From Competibacteraceae bacterium UBA3908 (GTDB lineage Bacteria > Pseudomonadota > Gammaproteobacteria > Competibacterales > Competibacteraceae), in NCBI GenBank assembly GCA_002391525.1, contig DGFE01000239.1:1-8397 (forward strand): 8,397 nucleotides of DNA, read 5' to 3'. The first letter of the stretch is position 1, and each line of letters starts with the position of its first letter. Below, piece after piece: positions 6,434 through 8,397 of this stretch. The position numbers and the translations under genes were made by a program. The notes beneath the pieces were generated by a model that worked only from the letters and a program-made list of their open reading frames with translations, was not told the DNA's origin and made no database searches.

Positions 6434-8035
6434 ATGCACGCCGAACTGGAACGACGACTGAGTTTCTGCGGCAACCTGCCCAGCCTGCCGGCGGTGGCCA
6501 TCCAGATCATCGAACTCGCCAACAACCCGGACGTTCATCTGAACGACGTGGCCAGGGTCGTGGCCATGGATCCCGCCCTGGTGACCAAATTGTTCCGGGC
6601 GGCCAATTCGCCTCTGTATGGGTTGCGGCGCAAGGCGGCCAATCTGCGGCAGGTGTTGAACCTGCTGGGCTTGCAGGGAACGCTGGCGCTGGCGCTCGGT
6701 TTTTCCCTGATGGCCAGCTCGCGCGGCGTCGGAGCGCCCCTGGATGCCGAGCAGTTCTGGCGTCGTTCGCTGCTGGCGGCGACCGCCTGCCGGATTCTGG
6801 GCGGGCGGCTGGCCATGAAGAATCTGGAGGAGCTGTTTCTGGCGGGACTGCTGCACGGCATCGGCATCCTGGCGCTGGCCATCATGATGCCTGAGCAGTA
6901 CGGCGAATTGTTGACCGCGGCCACCGACCACCCGGTCGGGGGAGCCGCCACCCTGGATTGCGAACGCCTGGCCAGACTGGAACGGGAGCGGCTGGAAATC
7001 GACCACGCGCGGGTCGGCTCCTGGCTGTTGCAGCGCTGGGGCTTGCCGGATGAGCTGTGTCACGCGGTGTTGGGCGCTCTGTATCCAGGCGACGCGGAGC
7101 TGCCCGAGCGCTATCGGCCGCTGGTCGAGTGCGTGGCGTTGTCGGTCCGCCTGGCCGACATCTGGGCCCGCCCCGGTTACTGGCAACAGTCGCCGCGAGT
7201 GGCGGAGCTGGCCCGGCAATGGTTCGGCCTGGGCGCGGATGATTACGTAGAGATTCTGGAAGCGGTCGGCGCCAAATTCCCCGAAATCGCCGATCTGTTT
7301 CAGATCAAGGCACTGGATGCCGCCGAGGTGGCCGGCATTCTCGAACAGGCCCGCGAGGCGCTGGCGATCCGCCAGGCGCGAAGCTGGCCGACCACGCTGG
7401 GCAAACGCGCCCTGCCCGGGGACGAAGCCCAGCCCGCGTCGCCGCCGGCCTCGCTCCCGGCCGCCGCACTCGGCGCCGCCGCGCGGGCCGACCGGCCTGC
7501 GGCGTCCATCCCGGCGCCGGGGTATTATGCGTTCGACGCGCTGACCGGCCTGTTCAACCGTCAACACCTGGACGAAATCCTGCGGCGGGAACTGGCGAAC
7601 GCCAGGAGCCAGCATTGGCCGCTGAGCGTGGCGCTGCTGAGTCTGGACGACTACCGGCAGCTCAACGAGCTCCACGGCAGAACGACCGGCGACCAGGTCC
7701 TGATCGCGCTGGGGCGATTGTTCGGGGGTAATATCCGCCGCCACGACGTGGTGGCCCGCTACGGCGACGCTACGTTCGCGCTGCTGTTGCCGGCCTGCGG
7801 GCTGGAAGCGGCCCGTTGCCTGCTCGAACGGTTGCTGGCGCTGATTCGCGCCTGGGAGCCGACATCGGAAGGCGGCGCCAGTCTCCGCCTGACCGTTTCC
7901 GCCGGGCTGGCGACCTGTCCCGATACCGGACTGGCCGACTGCGCTTCCACCGAGCCATTGCTGGAAGCCGCGGAGCGCGCTCTGCGCGACGCCAGGCGCG
8001 CCGGGGGCGACCGACTGGCGGTTTACGGCGAATGA
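6434..8035 (+). CDS. HDOD domain protein with C-terminal degenerate GGDEF domain
   Basis: This 533-residue protein joins an HDOD domain (about 10-215) to a GGDEF-type domain (about 365-530). HDOD domains are non-catalytic relatives of HD phosphohydrolases found in signalling proteins. Here LPSLPAVAIQIIELANNP (15-32), the MDPALVTKLFRAANSPLYG block (45-63) and GLLHGIG (138-144, where HD enzymes have the catalytic HD) are visible. A middle region (about 220-320) is helical and unassigned, and residues 325-362 are an Ala/Pro-rich linker. The GGDEF domain begins with DALTGLFNRQHL (368-379), but its signature is GDATF (444-448) and the first metal-binding Asp is replaced by Ser (S403), so cyclase activity is unlikely. 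The inhibitory-site RxxD (RRHD, 435-438) is kept five residues before the signature, suggesting c-di-GMP binding. The ATG follows only a weak AGG ribosome site. It is divergent from the GGDEF-EAL gene and its stop overlaps the next gene. Confidence 0.9.
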   Translation: MHAELERRLSFCGNLPSLPAVAIQIIELANNPDVHLNDVARVVAMDPALVTKLFRAANSPLYGLRRKAANLRQVLNLLGLQGTLALALGFSLMASSRGVGAPLDAEQFWRRSLLAATACRILGGRLAMKNLEELFLAGLLHGIGILALAIMMPEQYGELLTAATDHPVGGAATLDCERLARLERERLEIDHARVGSWLLQRWGLPDELCHAVLGALYPGDAELPERYRPLVECVALSVRLADIWARPGYWQQSPRVAELARQWFGLGADDYVEILEAVGAKFPEIADLFQIKALDAAEVAGILEQAREALAIRQARSWPTTLGKRALPGDEAQPASPPASLPAAALGAAARADRPAASIPAPGYYAFDALTGLFNRQHLDEILRRELANARSQHWPLSVALLSLDDYRQLNELHGRTTGDQVLIALGRLFGGNIRRHDVVARYGDATFALLLPACGLEAARCLLERLLALIRAWEPTSEGGASLRLTVSAGLATCPDTGLADCASTEPLLEAAERALRDARRAGGDRLAVYGE

Positions 8036-8066
8036 GCGGGGTCGTGCCCGAAGGGGTACGGTCGCC
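8006..8066. repeat. 8-bp inverted repeat spanning the convergent gene overlap
   Basis: GGCGACCG (8006-8013) and CGGTCGCC (8059-8066) are perfect reverse complements, 45 bp apart, one in the end of the HDOD gene and the other in the end of the EAL gene. They bracket both stop codons. A role in ending transcription from both sides is possible, but in such GC-rich coding DNA an 8-bp match can also arise by chance. Confidence 0.3.
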
Positions 8067-8378
8067 TGGCCGCCAACGCCGCGAATTCCGCCTCCGGCAG
8101 CGGCTTGCTGAAGTAGTAACCTTGAGCCGCGTCGCAACCCTGCGCGCGGAGAAAGCGTAACTGGTCGAGCGTTTCGACGCCTTCGGCCACCACGGTCAGG
8201 CGCAGGCTCTTGCCCATCTGGATGATGGCGGTGGCGATGGCGGCGTCGTCCGGGTCGGTGGTGATGTCCCGCACGAAGGACTGGTCGATCTTGAGCCGGT
8301 TGACCGGAAACCGCTTGAGACAGCTCAGACTGGAATAGCCGATGCCGAAGTCGTCCACGGCGAAGCGCACGCCGCGCG
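8023..8378 (-). CDS. EAL-domain c-di-GMP phosphodiesterase, C-terminal part, 5' truncated
   Basis: This is the last 118 or so codons of an EAL-domain protein that would hydrolyse c-di-GMP; the 5' part lies beyond the contig. The frame reads ARGVRFAVDDFGIGYSSL, then RLKIDQSFV, VVAEGVET and AQGYYFSKPL. These hold the metal-binding DD, the Lys, the Glu and the Gln of an active EAL domain. The usual DDFGTG motif reads DDFGIG (Thr to Ile), a minor change. The domain is at the extreme C-terminus, as in many GGDEF-EAL proteins, so upstream GGDEF or sensor domains are likely but not visible. The stop (8023-8025) lies inside the HDOD gene, so the genes overlap by 13 bp tail to tail. Genomic sequence ends at 8378. 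The apparent start further out is adapter, translated as MCIRDS in another frame. Confidence 0.88.
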
Positions 8379-8397
8379 CTGTCTCTTATACACATCT
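8379..8397. other. Nextera transposase mosaic-end adapter
   Basis: The last 19 bases, CTGTCTCTTATACACATCT, are exactly the Nextera (Tn5) mosaic end used in library preparation. This is untrimmed adapter, not a natural Tn5 copy, because it lies exactly at the contig edge with no transposon sequence. Its reverse complement translates as MCIRDS, a known contaminant at the start of database proteins. Confidence 0.97.

Noticed and set aside
6416..8395. A 659-residue minus-strand frame starting MCIRDS
   Set aside because: Its start is the Nextera mosaic end and its body is antisense to the HDOD gene, with Gln/Arg-rich low-complexity content. Only the separate frame 8023-8378 shows a real domain (EAL).
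8379..8397. A natural Tn5/IS50 end
   Set aside because: Natural transposon ends would be followed by transposon sequence; here the engineered 19-base mosaic end lies exactly at the contig edge, as expected for library adapter.

Overview
The window looks like one complete short-read contig, because both ends carry sequencing-library sequence. The left end is poly-T followed by 12 bases of the Illumina P7 adapter. The right end is the exact 19-base Nextera mosaic end. No organism is named by the sequence. The high GC content (visibly above 60% over most of the window), the periplasmic diheme cytochrome c peroxidase, the DUF1499 lipoprotein and the group of c-di-GMP proteins suggest a Gram-negative proteobacterium, probably a gammaproteobacterium. 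That assignment is inference.

Layout, left to right. From 30 to 1046 (+) is the C-terminal part of a superfamily 2 (SNF2-like) helicase, cut off by the contig end and lower in GC than its neighbours. It is followed 11 bp later by a leucine-rich-repeat-variant (LRV) protein (1058-2005, +), and then by a small DUF1499 lipoprotein (2090-2554, +). A hairpin region (2556-2601) separates these from a convergent diheme cytochrome c peroxidase (2621-3664, -). Upstream of the peroxidase are nested inverted repeats (3704-3762), then a decayed N-terminal fragment of an ADP-ribosylglycohydrolase (about 3807-3926, +) whose homology stops where the next gene ends.

The right half is a c-di-GMP signalling cluster. 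A GAF-PAS-GGDEF-EAL protein with intact synthase and phosphodiesterase motifs (3923-6268, -) is divergent from an HDOD protein carrying a degenerate GGDEF domain that keeps its inhibitory c-di-GMP binding site (6434-8035, +). The HDOD gene overlaps, tail to tail, the 3' end of another EAL-domain gene (8023-8378, -) that runs off the contig. A plausible reading is that the intact GGDEF/EAL proteins set c-di-GMP levels and the HDOD protein reads them, with the shared intergenic region 6269-6433 controlling two of the genes.

No RNA genes, CRISPR arrays, insertion sequences or attachment sites were seen. I found no clear, previously undescribed system. The least explained items are the helicase/LRV pair with an EF-hand-like loop in the helicase, the HDOD/degenerate-GGDEF fusion, the inverted repeats upstream of the peroxidase and the ADP-ribosylglycohydrolase remnant.
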